NCBI GenBank assembly: GCA_030146295.1
Contig: JASLCD010000042.1
Coordinates: forward strand, 1 to 13,576
DNA: 13,576 nucleotides
Source of the DNA: Chryseobacterium sp.
GTDB lineage: Bacteria > Bacteroidota > Bacteroidia > Flavobacteriales > Weeksellaceae
Direction: 5' to 3'
A program made the position numbers and the translations under genes. The notes beneath the pieces were generated by a model. The model saw only the letters and a program-made list of their open reading frames with translations, made no database searches and had not been told where the DNA came from. This document shows, in pieces, positions 5,197 to 13,340 of this stretch. Each line of letters begins with the position of its first letter. Within the stretch, counting starts at the first letter, position 1.

Positions 5197-7320
5197 ATGA
5201 CGACCGTAGAATTTATACAGAAACAGCTCAATATTTCTGAAAAGAGCATCCACAATACTTTACAATTATTAGCCGAAGACTGCACTATTCCTTTTATTTC
5301 CCGTTACCGAAAAGATAAAACAGGAAATCTCGATGAAGTACAGATCGAGCAAATCTCAAAAATCAGCAAACAGTTTGAAGACATTGTTAAAAGAAAGGAT
5401 TCTATTTTAAAATCCATCGAAGAACAGAATGCATTGACGCCTGAACTTCAACAAAGAATTGAAGACAGTTTTGATATTCAGGAGTTGGAAGATTTATATT
5501 TGCCTTACAAAAAACGTAAAAAAACAAAAGCTGATACAGCCAAGGAGAAAGGGCTGGAGCCCCTGGCCAGGATCATTATGAGTCAGAAAAATAATGACGT
5601 TCAGTTTCTGGCTTCAAAATATCTTACTAATGAGGTTGCCTCCGAAGAAGAAGCTCTTCAGGGCGCAAGAGATATCATGGCAGAGTGGATCAACGAAAAT
5701 ATGTATGTCCGTAAAAATCTCCGCAGACTCTTTCAGCGTAAGGCAGTTGTTACCTCCAAAGTGGTGAAAGCTAAAAAAGATGAGGAAGATGCCCAAAAAT
5801 TCTCTCAATATTTCGAATGGGAAGAAAGTCTTAGCAGAACACCTTCTCACCGGCTTCTCGCTATGCTAAGAGCTGAAACGGAAGGTTTTGTAAAAACGAA
5901 TATAGGAATAGATAAGGATGAAGCAATTGATTTTATTGAAAAAGCGATCATTAAATCCAATAATGAAAGTGCTGACCAAATTGCACTGGCTATAAAAGAT
6001 AGTTATAAAAGGCTTCTGGAACCCGCTATTTCTAATGAATCGCTACAGGAAGCCAAAGAAAAAGCAGACAAAAAAGCCATTGAAATCTTCTCTGAGAATT
6101 TAAGCCAGCTGTTGTTGGCTCCTCCTTTGGGAGAGAAAAGAATCCTGGCAATAGACCCGGGATACAGAAGCGGATGTAAAGTGGTATGCCTGGATGAAAA
6201 GGGAGACTTGTTGCACAATGAAACCCTCTACCCTCATGCTCCGCAGAATGAAAGCGGAATGGCTATGAAAAAGATCCGTTCTATGGTGAATGCCTATCAA
6301 ATTGAAGCCATTTCCATTGGTAACGGAACAGCGAGCCGTGAAACAGAATTTTTCATCAAAAAGATTGCTTTCGATAAACCGCTGCAGGTTTTTGTAGTTT
6401 CAGAAGCCGGAGCATCAGTGTATTCTGCCAGTAAAATCGCAAGGGAGGAGTTTCCAACCTATGATGTAACGGTACGTGGAGCTGTTTCCATCGGAAGAAG
6501 ACTTTCTGATCCTTTGGCAGAATTAGTAAAGATTGATGCCAAATCTATCGGAGTGGGACAATACCAGCATGATGTGGATCAGACCCAATTGAAAAATGAG
6601 CTGGATTCTACAGTGATGAAATGCGTGAATTCTGTTGGTATTAATTTAAATACAGCAAGTAAATCGCTTTTAAGCTATGTTTCCGGGATTGGGGAGAAGA
6701 TGGCTGAAAATATTGTCAGTTACCGTACTGAAAACGGAGCATTTGAAGACCGAAAACAGCTTAAAAAGGTTCCAAGACTTGGAGAGAAAGCTTTCCAGCA
6801 GGCGGCTGCTTTTGTAAGAATTGCAAATGCTAAAAATCCGCTGGACAATTCCGCAGTACACCCTGAAGCTTACGGAATTGTAGAGAAAATGGCCAAAGAC
6901 TTAGGAATTAAAACCGATGAACTGATCGCCAATAAAGAAAAAATAGCTCTGGTAAAACCGGAAAGCTATATCACAGATGAAATCGGGATTCTGGGAATCA
7001 AAGATATTTTAAAAGAGCTTGAAAAACCGGGACTTGATCCGAGAAAGGCTGCCAAAATATTTGAATTCGATCCTACTGTCAAGAGTATTAAAGACTTAAA
7101 AACAGGCATGATTCTTCCGGGAATTGTCAACAATATTACAGCTTTTGGGTGTTTTGTAGATCTTGGTATCAAAGAAAGCGGACTGGTTCATATTTCTCAG
7201 TTGAAAGAAGGGTTTGTATCAGATGTAAACGAAGTAGTGAAACTTCACCAGCACGTCCGCGTCAAGGTAACAGAAGTAGATGAAGCGAGAAAAAGAGTAC
7301 AGCTGAGTATGATTTTGTAA
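5197..7320 (+). CDS. tex: Tex-family transcription accessory / RNA-binding protein
   Basis: A 707-residue Tex protein. Order of domains: N-terminal helical region (about 1-200, start MTTVEFIQKQL, then IPFISRYRKDKTGNLDE around 30-46, a strong Tex signature), helical linker, YqgF/RuvC-like domain opening at RILAIDPGYRSG (315-326, with D320 at the RNase H-like active-site position), the DPLAELVKIDAKSIGVGQYQ segment, helix-hairpin-helix region (about 489-560, with SGIGEKMAENIV and VPRLGEKAFQQAAAF), and C-terminal S1 domain (about 634-705, TAFGCFVDLGIKESGLVHIS). Tex binds nucleic acid, associates with transcription, and is essential or virulence-related in some bacteria. It is shorter than the roughly 770-residue gamma-proteobacterial forms, lacking a C-terminal extension after S1. 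First gene of a likely unit with the HAD and RDD genes. The ATG follows an A-rich leader. No clear promoter box is seen in the 60 nt after the upstream terminator. Confidence 0.96.
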   Translation: MTTVEFIQKQLNISEKSIHNTLQLLAEDCTIPFISRYRKDKTGNLDEVQIEQISKISKQFEDIVKRKDSILKSIEEQNALTPELQQRIEDSFDIQELEDLYLPYKKRKKTKADTAKEKGLEPLARIIMSQKNNDVQFLASKYLTNEVASEEEALQGARDIMAEWINENMYVRKNLRRLFQRKAVVTSKVVKAKKDEEDAQKFSQYFEWEESLSRTPSHRLLAMLRAETEGFVKTNIGIDKDEAIDFIEKAIIKSNNESADQIALAIKDSYKRLLEPAISNESLQEAKEKADKKAIEIFSENLSQLLLAPPLGEKRILAIDPGYRSGCKVVCLDEKGDLLHNETLYPHAPQNESGMAMKKIRSMVNAYQIEAISIGNGTASRETEFFIKKIAFDKPLQVFVVSEAGASVYSASKIAREEFPTYDVTVRGAVSIGRRLSDPLAELVKIDAKSIGVGQYQHDVDQTQLKNELDSTVMKCVNSVGINLNTASKSLLSYVSGIGEKMAENIVSYRTENGAFEDRKQLKKVPRLGEKAFQQAAAFVRIANAKNPLDNSAVHPEAYGIVEKMAKDLGIKTDELIANKEKIALVKPESYITDEIGILGIKDILKELEKPGLDPRKAAKIFEFDPTVKSIKDLKTGMILPGIVNNITAFGCFVDLGIKESGLVHISQLKEGFVSDVNEVVKLHQHVRVKVTEVDEARKRVQLSMIL

Positions 7321-7368
7321 TTTTTAAAACATTCTTTAAAGTAAAGTATAAACAATCGATTTGCCATT

Positions 7369-8019
7369 TTGAAAACAAAGAACTTAATTTTCGATCTTGA
7401 CGGAACATTATGGGATTCCAGAGCTACCATCATTAAAATATGGAATGAAGTTTTGGGCAGACATCAGCTGCTCCAAAGAGAACTTAAACCTGAAGATATG
7501 AATCAATATATGGGATTATTGGCTCATGATATTGTAAAAGATATTATTCCGGGCATTTCAGACCTGCAGGTGCAAGAACTTCTTTCTGAAATTGTAGCCG
7601 AAGAAAATAAAACACTGCATATACAGGGAGGTATTTTATATGATGGAGTAGAAGATACGCTGAGAAGCCTGGCTACCAATCACTCTCTTTTTATCGTAAG
7701 CAACTGCCAGGACGGTTATATAGAATCATTTTTAGACTATTATCAGTTCAATAATCTGTTTACTGATTTTGAATCTCATGGAAGAACTCAAAAACCAAAA
7801 TCTGAAAATATAAAGCTCCTTATGGAAAGAAATGGTTTAACGATAGAAGACTCTATCTACATTGGAGATACTCAGACCGATCATGACTCTGCACATGAAA
7901 ACGAATTGCCATTTATCTTCTGCAGATATGGATTTGGAAATCTAGCTGATTCACTTTACGGACCATCAATTCTTACATTTTCAGAATTAATATCCCATCT
8001 TTCTGATAGCACAAAATAA
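7369..8019 (+). CDS. HAD-family phosphatase (phosphoglycolate phosphatase-like)
   Basis: A 216-residue haloacid dehalogenase-superfamily hydrolase with all four motifs: I, DLDGT (residues 9-13, nucleophile D9 and acid/base D11); II, IVSN (109-112, S111); III, the Lys of QKPKS (K142 or K144); IV, GDTQTD (166-171, D167 and D171). The helical cap between motifs I and II (about 18-90) is the type seen in Gph/beta-phosphoglucomutase-like enzymes. Probable reaction: Mg-dependent hydrolysis of a small phosphate ester; substrate not predictable. The start is a TTG at 7369. An in-frame TAA at 7342 and no ATG or GTG in between leave TTG as the only usual choice, and motif I follows at once. It lies 48 nt after tex and overlaps the RDD gene by 1 nt (TAATG), so co-transcription and translational coupling are likely. 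Confidence 0.9.
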   Translation: MKTKNLIFDLDGTLWDSRATIIKIWNEVLGRHQLLQRELKPEDMNQYMGLLAHDIVKDIIPGISDLQVQELLSEIVAEENKTLHIQGGILYDGVEDTLRSLATNHSLFIVSNCQDGYIESFLDYYQFNNLFTDFESHGRTQKPKSENIKLLMERNGLTIEDSIYIGDTQTDHDSAHENELPFIFCRYGFGNLADSLYGPSILTFSELISHLSDSTK

Positions 8020-8585
8020 TGAAGATTTCTGACCTTAAAGAGAAGAGAATTATCCATAGACCTACCCGATCCTTTGATGAATGGGGAAACAGAATCTATA
8101 ACGAATTTGAATATGAACTCCCTTACAATCCTACTCATGAAGGAAATGAGACAGAACGTCTCTTTGCCAAGGTGATTGATATGATTCCGTTTTTCATGGT
8201 ATTCATTTTCATATTTCATTTACCTGCTATTCTTGGTATTATATTTTCTATTCCCTGTGTGATTATTTCCGGAACCTTTTGTGAATGGTATTTCGGAACT
8301 ACATTAGGTAAGAAAATTTTTAAGCTTAAAATTCTCGATGACAATGGAAATCAACCGGAATTTGTAAAATCACTGCTAAGAAATATTTTATGTCTGGCCA
8401 ATTTTTGTCCGGTTTTTACAGAATATACTTCAAAAACAGTTGCAATGGGAACGCGAGCAGGTACACAGATGAATTTCAGTATGCATTTGAATAACAAGAT
8501 CTGTAAAACTTATATCGTGAAAGAAAGTAAATTAATAGAAATCAGAGAACTATTAGCACAGGAAAATAAAAAGGCTGTCCATTGA
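8019..8585 (+). CDS. RDD-family membrane protein
   Basis: A 188-residue protein with an RDD domain. Residues 1-45 are a hydrophilic N-terminus. ERLFAKVIDMIPF (46-58) is the first RDD signature, with R47 and D54. Two hydrophobic segments (about 53-67 and 68-86) follow, then the second signature GTTLGKKIFKLKILDDNGNQ (93-112), and a weaker hydrophobic stretch (about 119-135). RDD proteins are small membrane proteins, some proposed to be ion antiporters, mostly of unknown role. The third helix looks short and is interrupted by Cys and Pro, so topology is uncertain. Its ATG overlaps the HAD stop codon (TAATG), indicating coupling. The last codons and stop form one arm of a hairpin (8571-8594). Family call is good; the link to the HAD enzyme is unknown. 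Confidence 0.85.
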   Translation: MKISDLKEKRIIHRPTRSFDEWGNRIYNEFEYELPYNPTHEGNETERLFAKVIDMIPFFMVFIFIFHLPAILGIIFSIPCVIISGTFCEWYFGTTLGKKIFKLKILDDNGNQPEFVKSLLRNILCLANFCPVFTEYTSKTVAMGTRAGTQMNFSMHLNNKICKTYIVKESKLIEIRELLAQENKKAVH

Positions 8586-8594
8586 GACAGCCTT
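8561..8594 (-). terminator. Shared hairpin terminator between convergent genes
   Basis: AAGGCTGTC (8571-8579) and GACAGCCTT (8586-8594) form a perfect 9-bp stem. On the minus strand it is followed by TTTATTTTCC, a good terminator for the beta-helix gene ending at 8649. On the plus strand the T-run is weaker, but the hairpin probably also serves the tex-HAD-RDD unit. The RDD stop codon lies in its loop. Confidence 0.8.
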
Positions 8595-8648
8595 CTACTT
8601 AGATTTTAATTAGGCAGCATTAATAAATCTTACCATCTGAAATTTATA

Positions 8649-10112
8649 CTAATTAAGTTTGGGAATTTTTTTCCATGTTCCATTTTCATAAATAGCAGTA
8701 TAAGGCACATAGCCTATCGTACCCAAAAGTCCAGCCGGGTCATCACCGGGATATCCTGAATTGGAAAATGTAGTTATCATACCGTTTTCGGCTCCTGTGA
8801 CGACATTGTACTGATAAGGAGAAACCGTATTCAAATTAGTCAACTGAACTCCTGCCAGCGCATGACCTGAAGGATATACAATCTTAACCATTCCTTTTCC
8901 TTTTTTAAGTAATGAAGAGGTAATTGAAGTATATGAAGATCCCGCTATAAGATCACCCTGATAATTATCTCCTGAAATATCAACATAATAACCTGTAAAA
9001 TCAGTTGCTTCAAATTTATATACCGAAACATACCAATCATTTGAATAATTAAAATGATTATTTTTAGAATAGACATGCGCAGAAGCAACAGCAGGTAAAG
9101 CATGTATAAATGAGCTTGTGCCTTTGAGAATCAAATAAGCATGGCAGCTTATTGTGGTCGACCTACAATTATTATCCATTAACCTGATACACGAAGTCTT
9201 ATCAGTTGCCTTTTCTCCTTCAAAATAAACACCAAAGCAAGAAACTTTGGATGAATGCAAAGTAATACCAGCATTAGAAAAACTTTCAACACTTCCTCCA
9301 AACATTGTCAAGTTGGTATTGTTAAGAAGTACAATCCCATCATTCAGGTCACCATTATCTATATCCTTTTTACTAAAATATCCTGCTCTTATTGATAACG
9401 AATTTGCAACAGCATTATAACATTTATCCAACACAAGACATGAGGTACAATATCCAATATAAGAATTAACAAATCTATTGTAATACCCTTCTGTAACTTT
9501 TACTCCAACCTCAAAGCTTTGTACTACAGAGGAATCCAACGTTAAGCTTCCAACAGGAGCTGAAGCACCATTAGGAAATCCAATCAAGTTTATCCCAATT
9601 TTTCCAGGAATCTCACTTCCCACAACAACAAGGTTCTTGATGCATAAACTTGCTACAGCTTCAATACAGGAGTTGGCATTTTGATTGGTAAAATCATTAA
9701 AAATAATGCGAGAACCTTCATTATGTCCGGTATCATTACCATTAATATAATTCTGTCCTAACAATGTTAAATCTTTATTAATGGTAATTTGATCAGAACA
9801 TCTGTATTTTCCTTTGATAAGAATTGTATCGCTTTTAATGGCAGCATCAATAGCAGCCTGAAGCTCAATATGAGTTTTTCCAGGGCCAAACCACTCAGGG
9901 TTAAGTACTCCGTTATATATTCTTTCGAATAATACGCCATCTTTTTTCAACTTCATAATTCCATCTCCTGTAGAAGAAGATGGGCCTATTTTTGCAAAAT
10001 TGACTATTTCTTTGGTATATTGGTCTAATAAAGTTACAAGCTGAACTTGATTAACATTAATATTAGAAGTTGAAAACTCACTTGTCTCCAACAAATTAAG
10101 GGTATTGCTCAT
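8649..10112 (-). CDS. Right-handed beta-helix (tail-spike / pectate-lyase-like) protein
   Basis: A 487-residue protein with no signal peptide (start MSNTLNLLETSEFS). Residues 1-70 form a mostly polar N-terminal segment. NPEWFG (71-76) followed by IELQAAIDAAI (82-92) and DTILIKGKYRCSDQITINK (95-113) is the classic entry into a right-handed parallel beta-helix of the pectate-lyase superfamily, also used in phage tail spikes. The helix continues with short repeating strands such as GIVLLNNTNLTMFGGSVES and GITLHSSKVSCFGVYFEG, to about 350. The C-terminal part (about 380-487) is Gly/Ser/Tyr-rich, with a possible separate domain ending YENGTWKKIPKLN. Such proteins bind or cleave polysaccharides; no catalytic residues can be assigned here. 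Its lone position and lack of an export signal suggest a phage-derived or otherwise exported fibre, but no other phage gene is present. It has its own promoter box and terminator. Confidence 0.82.
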   Translation of the reverse strand: MSNTLNLLETSEFSTSNINVNQVQLVTLLDQYTKEIVNFAKIGPSSSTGDGIMKLKKDGVLFERIYNGVLNPEWFGPGKTHIELQAAIDAAIKSDTILIKGKYRCSDQITINKDLTLLGQNYINGNDTGHNEGSRIIFNDFTNQNANSCIEAVASLCIKNLVVVGSEIPGKIGINLIGFPNGASAPVGSLTLDSSVVQSFEVGVKVTEGYYNRFVNSYIGYCTSCLVLDKCYNAVANSLSIRAGYFSKKDIDNGDLNDGIVLLNNTNLTMFGGSVESFSNAGITLHSSKVSCFGVYFEGEKATDKTSCIRLMDNNCRSTTISCHAYLILKGTSSFIHALPAVASAHVYSKNNHFNYSNDWYVSVYKFEATDFTGYYVDISGDNYQGDLIAGSSYTSITSSLLKKGKGMVKIVYPSGHALAGVQLTNLNTVSPYQYNVVTGAENGMITTFSNSGYPGDDPAGLLGTIGYVPYTAIYENGTWKKIPKLN

Positions 10113-10163
10113 GATTTTTGAATTAAGAGTTATAAAATTTATTCTTGCAAGAACTTCTTAAAA

Positions 10164-10171
10164 CAAATGTA
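10164..10171 (-). promoter_or_regulatory. -7 box for the beta-helix gene
   Basis: Minus-strand TACATTTG matches TAnnTTTG exactly, 51 nt upstream of the ATG at 10112. A minus-strand TTTG (10189-10186) lies 14 nt further upstream, somewhat closer than the usual -33 spacing, and is part of the inverted repeat at 10182-10198. Confidence 0.6.
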
Positions 10172-10181
10172 ATAGCAGATG

Positions 10182-10198
10182 ACGTCAAAACTTGACGT
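10182..10198. promoter_or_regulatory. 17-bp inverted repeat, possible operator
   Basis: ACGTCAA - AAC - TTGACGT: perfect 7-bp half-sites with a 3-nt spacer, just upstream of the -7 box of the beta-helix gene and covering its -33 region. A regulator bound here would contact the promoter. On the plus strand it is followed by ATTTTTTAT, so a weak + strand terminator is the alternative, though no + gene precedes it. Confidence 0.45.
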
Positions 10199-10214
10199 AT
10201 TTTTTATCAATATA

Positions 10215-10243
10215 TAAAAAAGGTCGCCATTTCTGGCAACCTT
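10215..10243 (-). terminator. Terminator of the M28 peptidase gene
   Basis: In the minus-strand transcript a 10-bp stem (10243-10234 with 10229-10220, one G-U pair) closes a GAAA tetraloop and is followed by a T-rich tract. It lies 40 nt after the stop at 10284. Confidence 0.88.
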
Positions 10244-10283
10244 TTAATAAAGAATATACTCTTATTGCTGAGTATTTCTTGTT

Positions 10284-11855
10284 TTATTTATAATCCTTAG
10301 AACTTCTTCTAGGCTCTTTTACTTCCGGCCATTTTACCGTTTCTCCTTTATCATCCTGAGGCATAGCTCTCTTTTCTCTGTTGGTAAATTCAGGATCTTC
10401 AGAAGCCATATAAGCTAATGCAGCCGTTAGAATCACGTTGTTTTTCACCTCATCGAAAACAATTTTGTCATAAGTGTCTTTTGTGGTATGCCATGTATAT
10501 CCAAAATATCCCCAGTTCAGAGAACCTAAGGAAAATCCTGGTACCCCGGCTGCCACAAATGAAGCATGGTCTGAACCGCCGCCGCCCGGCATTCCCGGGA
10601 AATCTGTTTTAATATGAGTCTTAACCGCTTTTGGAACTCCATCAAGCCATTTTCCGATGTAATCATACGCTTTTACAAAACCCTGACCACTGATATTCAC
10701 AACACGCCCTGTCCCGTTATCCTGGTTAAAAGCAGCCTGAACTCCTTTTATAATCTGAGGATTATCCGCAACAAAACCTCTGGAACCGTTTAACCCCTGC
10801 TCCTCGCTTCCCCAAAGTCCAATGACAATAGTTCTTTTGTTATTAGGGTAATATTTTTTCAGGATTCGCATCGTTTCCAGCATCGTAATCGTTCCTGTTC
10901 CGTTATCTGTAGCGCCCTGAGCTCCGTCCCATGAATCCAGGTGGGCCGAAAGAATTACATATTCATCCGGTTTTTCTTTTCCTTTGATCATCCCAATAGT
11001 ATTGAAACTTTTGGCTTCAGGAAGTATTTTAGACTGGGCGTCAATTTTTATTTTAGGAAGAGTCCCTTTTTCTGCCATTCTGTAAAGCATTCCGTAATCT
11101 TCCACCTCAATATCAATCATGGGAATTTTGCTTGTTTTTGCCCCGAATATTCTGTTAGCTCCCATAATTCCGGTCCAGTTGGAAATGGCAATTCCTGCCG
11201 CCCCTGCTTTTTCCAATGCCTCTGGAAGACTGTTGTTATCATATCCGATATTCTTCACATAAGCAGTGAAATCCTTAGCAGCCTGTTCTTTTTCTGCTTT
11301 AAGCTTCTCATAGAGCTCAGGAGTCGCAAATTCTTTGATCTGCTCATCAGAACGTCCGATTTTCTGGTATTGTGCCATCAGCACTATTTTTCCTTTCACA
11401 GAAGGAAGCCATTGATCAAACTCAGCTTTGGATGATACTTTTGGAAGAATAACCACTTCTGCCTCAATTGCTTTTTTAGTAGCAGGGCTCCATGCAAGCT
11501 GTGTAGCAGCCAGAGATTTTACACGCGGATATGTCATATCCACATGAGTAATACCTCTCTGCCACCCTTTCCATGTTCCAAATTGCTGAAGATTGGCATC
11601 TACTCCCCATGAACGGAGTTTACCAGCACTCCATTCATTGGCAGCCAGCATTTCGGGTGTGCCTACAAGACGTGGTCCGATACCATCTAGCAGTTCATAC
11701 GCCAGATTTTCAAGCTGAGAATTATTATTTACTTCATCTACAAAACTTTTTACGATAGGGTTTAGCCTTTCTTTTGGGTCAACCTTTACCTGAGCCCAGG
11801 AAAACTGAGCAGCCAGCACTACTGCAGGCACTGCAAAAAATCTATTTATCCTCAT
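10284..11855 (-). CDS. Secreted M28-family zinc metallopeptidase
   Basis: A 523-residue exported peptidase of the M28 type, closest in pattern to carboxypeptidase Q-like enzymes. Signal peptide: MRINRFFAVPAVVLAAQ through FSWAQ (cleavage near A21/Q22). GIGPRLVGTPEM lies near the mature N-terminus, followed by a PA-like insert (about 130-285, with KGKIVLMAQ and AAGIAISNW). The catalytic domain holds all expected di-zinc residues: HLDSWD (H305, catalytic D307), TDNGTG (bridging D317), GSEEQG (general base E351 and zinc ligand E352), QDNGTG (D379) and TWHTTKDTYD (H456). It should remove amino acids from peptides in the periplasm or outside the cell. The frame extends 33 codons upstream to 11954, but the signal peptide fixes the start at 11855. 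A near-consensus -7 box (TATCTTTA, 11881-11874) sits about 20 nt upstream. It is a single-gene unit. Confidence 0.94.
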   Translation of the reverse strand: MRINRFFAVPAVVLAAQFSWAQVKVDPKERLNPIVKSFVDEVNNNSQLENLAYELLDGIGPRLVGTPEMLAANEWSAGKLRSWGVDANLQQFGTWKGWQRGITHVDMTYPRVKSLAATQLAWSPATKKAIEAEVVILPKVSSKAEFDQWLPSVKGKIVLMAQYQKIGRSDEQIKEFATPELYEKLKAEKEQAAKDFTAYVKNIGYDNNSLPEALEKAGAAGIAISNWTGIMGANRIFGAKTSKIPMIDIEVEDYGMLYRMAEKGTLPKIKIDAQSKILPEAKSFNTIGMIKGKEKPDEYVILSAHLDSWDGAQGATDNGTGTITMLETMRILKKYYPNNKRTIVIGLWGSEEQGLNGSRGFVADNPQIIKGVQAAFNQDNGTGRVVNISGQGFVKAYDYIGKWLDGVPKAVKTHIKTDFPGMPGGGGSDHASFVAAGVPGFSLGSLNWGYFGYTWHTTKDTYDKIVFDEVKNNVILTAALAYMASEDPEFTNREKRAMPQDDKGETVKWPEVKEPRRSSKDYK

Positions 11856-11965
11856 AATATATATTGATTGGTTTAAAGATAAAGGAAATTGGGGAGATGA
11901 TGAAAGATTGAGCCTAAAAAAGAGGTTTTTTAGGTGTGCTGTTAATTTTTTCATGAATGGCTATA

Positions 11966-12000
11966 ATTTATAAAAAAGACCATCAATACGATGGTCTTTT
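11966..12000 (-). terminator. Terminator of the 382-aa secreted protein gene
   Basis: AAAAGACCATC (11974-11984) pairs with GATGGTCTTTT (11990-12000) across a 5-nt loop, followed on the minus strand by more T. It begins 22 nt after the stop at 12022. The hairpin is symmetric enough to act in both directions, but no + gene precedes it. The rest of 11856-12021 holds no gene. Confidence 0.85.
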
Positions 12001-12021
12001 AATTTTACACAAACGATACTC

Positions 12022-13170
12022 TTATTTTCCATTGAGAAATGCCTGTTCTTCTTGTGAGAGCAGTGTTGTTCCTGCTTTTTCTTCTTTTACAGGAACATTA
12101 TCCCAGATACTGATATTGAAATTAACTTTGGGATTAAGTCCTTTCTTATCAGCTTTGGTAAAAGTATTATAAATAATCTCACGACTGAATTTTCTTACAT
12201 GGGTTTCATCTTTATAAAAAACAGTAAAACCATCCCCCTCCAGTCTTGTAAGTGCAGGAACATAAACTCCATCTTTCTTATAAAAATCAAAAATAAGCGT
12301 AGCATCTCCTAATTTATACTGAAATTCCCTTCCGTCAGTCGCTGTTTTCTTCATAGTAGGAAAATCTGTCTGGTAATAGTTGGTTTCAAAATAAGTAATC
12401 ACTTTATCCACCTTATTATATTTAAATTCTCCTTTCATCTGGATACCTCTTCCCGATTCAATTTTAAAGGTAATCAGCTGTTCATCTCCTTCTTCAAAAA
12501 TGAGTCTCCCATTATATTTACTATCTTTCACATTCAAATGCTGAAGTACTCTGTACAATTCATAATTAAGAAAGAAATTTCCCAGATATTCATGATTGAA
12601 TTCATTGGTTTTTGCATTGAAAATACTGTCAGACTTTACCCTTTTCAGGTATTTGACGTTATTCAGCTGCATCTGGAGAATATCATCATATTTTTTCCGG
12701 AATCCGTCTTTGAAATTATAACGGTTATTCTTACTCCAAAACTTGGCTTCTGCAATAACCAGAAAATAGAGTTTATTATTATCAAACCCTTTTTCCTTGT
12801 AGACAATGTCATAAAGAGAAGGCTCATCATAATATCTCTTATCATAATTTTTGCTGACATCTTCAAAGAGTTTTTTGATGTCTACATTCACGATTTTGAT
12901 TTCGTCAATGTTTTTATAAATAGGTTTAAGTTTGACCTGGGCATTAAAGGCCTGAAATTTCTCTTTCTGAAAACCAGAAGCGGAAATTTCAAAATTGGCC
13001 GCGTCCGGATTCATAGGAGCAAGTCCGTCTTCATTGGTATAAATGATCTGATTCTGAAGAATAATTCTGGCATTGGGAATTGGATTTCCATTTTCGGAAT
13101 CTACTACCCTTATTTTCTGGGCAGAAAAAACACCAAAAAAAAGAATACATAACAAATAAAAGGATTTCAT
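12022..13170 (-). CDS. Secreted carboxypeptidase-regulatory-like domain protein
   Basis: A 382-residue exported protein. Signal peptide MKSFYLLCILFFGVFSAQ, cleavage near A17/Q18. Residues 18-85 resemble a CarboxypepD_reg-like (CNA-B/transthyretin-type) domain: KIRVVDSENGNPIPNARIIL then a short strand, YTNEDGLAP and FEISASGFQKEKF. The remainder (about 90-382) is an alpha/beta region rich in Lys, Tyr and Asn, with motifs LYDIVYKEKGF, FFLNYELYRVLQ and FTVFYKDETHVRKF. I do not recognise this as a named domain, but the same architecture (regulatory domain plus a roughly 300-residue tail) is common in Flavobacteriia envelope proteins, usually annotated hypothetical. The C-terminus is not a type IX sorting domain. 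Start chosen for the signal peptide; an exact promoter box lies 33 nt upstream. Monocistronic with a terminator. Function unknown. Confidence 0.8.
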   Translation of the reverse strand: MKSFYLLCILFFGVFSAQKIRVVDSENGNPIPNARIILQNQIIYTNEDGLAPMNPDAANFEISASGFQKEKFQAFNAQVKLKPIYKNIDEIKIVNVDIKKLFEDVSKNYDKRYYDEPSLYDIVYKEKGFDNNKLYFLVIAEAKFWSKNNRYNFKDGFRKKYDDILQMQLNNVKYLKRVKSDSIFNAKTNEFNHEYLGNFFLNYELYRVLQHLNVKDSKYNGRLIFEEGDEQLITFKIESGRGIQMKGEFKYNKVDKVITYFETNYYQTDFPTMKKTATDGREFQYKLGDATLIFDFYKKDGVYVPALTRLEGDGFTVFYKDETHVRKFSREIIYNTFTKADKKGLNPKVNFNISIWDNVPVKEEKAGTTLLSQEEQAFLNGK

Positions 13171-13202
13171 GGGGTATTTTTATATTAGTTTTAATAATAG
13201 CA

Positions 13203-13210
13203 CAAATATA
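13203..13210 (-). promoter_or_regulatory. -7 box for the 382-aa secreted protein gene
   Basis: Minus-strand TATATTTG matches TAnnTTTG exactly, 33 nt before the ATG at 13170, predicting a leader of about 26 nt. No TTG is found at the -33 distance. Confidence 0.6.
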
Positions 13211-13340
13211 TACCCAGAAATATAAAGAAAACAGGATTTTAATACTATTTAATATTATTTAACTTTAAAATATTAAATCTAAGCAATATACCCCTGAAAT
13301 TGGGAGTTTTTAGCACATTTGATTTTCAAATTTCCGGTGA

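Noticed and set aside
10941..11435. A 164-codon frame on the + strand
   Set aside because: Fully antisense to the conserved M28 peptidase domain; its Phe/Ser-rich composition is that of a shadow frame.
11856..11954. 33-codon upstream extension of the M28 peptidase
   Set aside because: The signal peptide begins exactly at the ATG at 11855; the extension is low-complexity and not a plausible export signal.
12538..13152. A 204-codon frame on the + strand
   Set aside because: Antisense to the 382-aa secreted protein, extremely Ile/Phe-rich, as expected for the complement of Lys/Asn/Glu-rich coding sequence; the minus gene has signal peptide, promoter and terminator.
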